Below, piece by piece: positions 20,312 to 20,691 of a stretch of 20,691 nt of DNA. Location: contig JAAMPI010001043.1 in the NCBI GenBank assembly GCA_013054445.1, positions 1-20,691 on the forward strand. The letters are read 5' to 3'. Origin of the DNA: Cudoniella acicularis. Its lineage: Eukaryota > Ascomycota > Leotiomycetes > Helotiales > Helotiaceae. A program made the translations under genes and the position numbers. The notes beneath the pieces are model-generated. The model was not told where the DNA came from, ran no database searches, and saw only the letters and a program-made list of their open reading frames with translations. The number at the start of each line of letters is the position of its first letter. The first letter of the stretch is position 1.

Positions 20312-20691
20312 TAGTGGCCACCACCAGCGGCCCATTAAGCGAAACCCATAAAAATAAACCCCTTATTTTTAAAGCTTACTTTAATTACAATTTATATTAT
20401 TTTAGTCGGAAGTTCGGAATACGAATCAATTAATATTAGCTAATCCACGTACTTGAATTACATCCTCGATTTTACAAGTTAATTGCTCGGTATAGTACCG
20501 GAAGTCATGTGGATCCACCTAATCCTAGAGCTTTTGAAGCTCCCTATACATATCCTCTGTTTTTCGGTATATACGGCAATTTTTTTTTTAGCTCTTCTTT
20601 CATCTATCGCTAGACCTTCTCAATCGGGTTCAGATCAAGTAAAGAAGGTGGCCAGGAAAAGCCACGAATGCTATGTTGTAGGCGGGGTAAG
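20312..20691 (-). mobile_element. Degenerate Tc1/mariner-type DNA transposon, 3' part (runs off the window)
   Basis: On the minus strand, 20691-20426 reads as the C-terminal part of a Tc1/mariner-type DDE transposase. It begins LPRLQHSIRGFSWPPSLLD, followed by LNPIEKV (the DLNPIE motif around the third catalytic acidic residue), then MKEELKK, EDMYRELQKL, DFRYYTEQLT and a terminal TGA at 20428-20426. The frame is broken by four TAG codons (20612-20610, 20606-20604, 20527-20525, 20521-20519), at sites where family members mostly have Trp or Gln; TGG to TAG fits CpA to TpA changes (RIP). The sequence is AT-rich compared with its neighbours. A candidate terminal repeat begins at the TA at 20312, with GTGGCCACCACCAGCGGCCC following. 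The other end is outside the window, so the repeat cannot be confirmed. Confidence 0.8.

Overview
The window looks like nuclear DNA of a filamentous ascomycete (Pezizomycotina). The evidence is short GT-AG introns (48-102 nt, one of 202 nt) with CTAAC/CTGAT-like branch sites, fungal nucleotide-excision-repair genes, and a transposon relic whose stop codons fit RIP. The style of the proteins suggests Leotiomycetes, but this is inference without a database search.

Layout. 1-1243 (-): 3'-truncated NmrA-like Rossmann-fold gene. 1244-1930: intergenic, with a strong palindrome. 1931-4003 (-) and 4749-8238 (+): RAD7 and RAD16 head to head across a shared ~745-bp promoter region. Their yeast products form one damage-recognition complex (NEF4) for global-genome repair. 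RAD7 has four introns near its 5' end, and the first appears to split the start codon (AT|G). 8239-10395: no convincing intact gene, but degenerate repeats that may be the remains of a Q/K/R-rich reading frame. 10396-11376 (-): fungal integral-membrane-protein gene interrupted by two in-frame stops. 11377-14220: gene-poor, with two diverged direct repeats flanking a tRNA-Arg(ACG) gene. 14221-20124 (+): a very large Pro/Gln-rich repeat protein gene with one intron and two apparent single-base frameshifts. 20312-20691: AT-rich end of a Tc1/mariner-type element (-) with several TAG codons, running off the window.

Most notable result. The tRNA-Arg(ACG) gene at 12991-13114 folds into a complete cloverleaf only if 52 nt are removed from its D-loop. 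That insert starts GTAAGC, ends ACAG and has a CTAATA branch-like site 12 nt before the end, so it looks like a spliceosomal intron rather than a canonical tRNA intron (position 37/38). The A box, B box and a T7 Pol III terminator are intact, so the gene looks functional. This is the best candidate for something undescribed here. Second are the RAD7/RAD16 divergent pair and the RAD7 start codon made by splicing.
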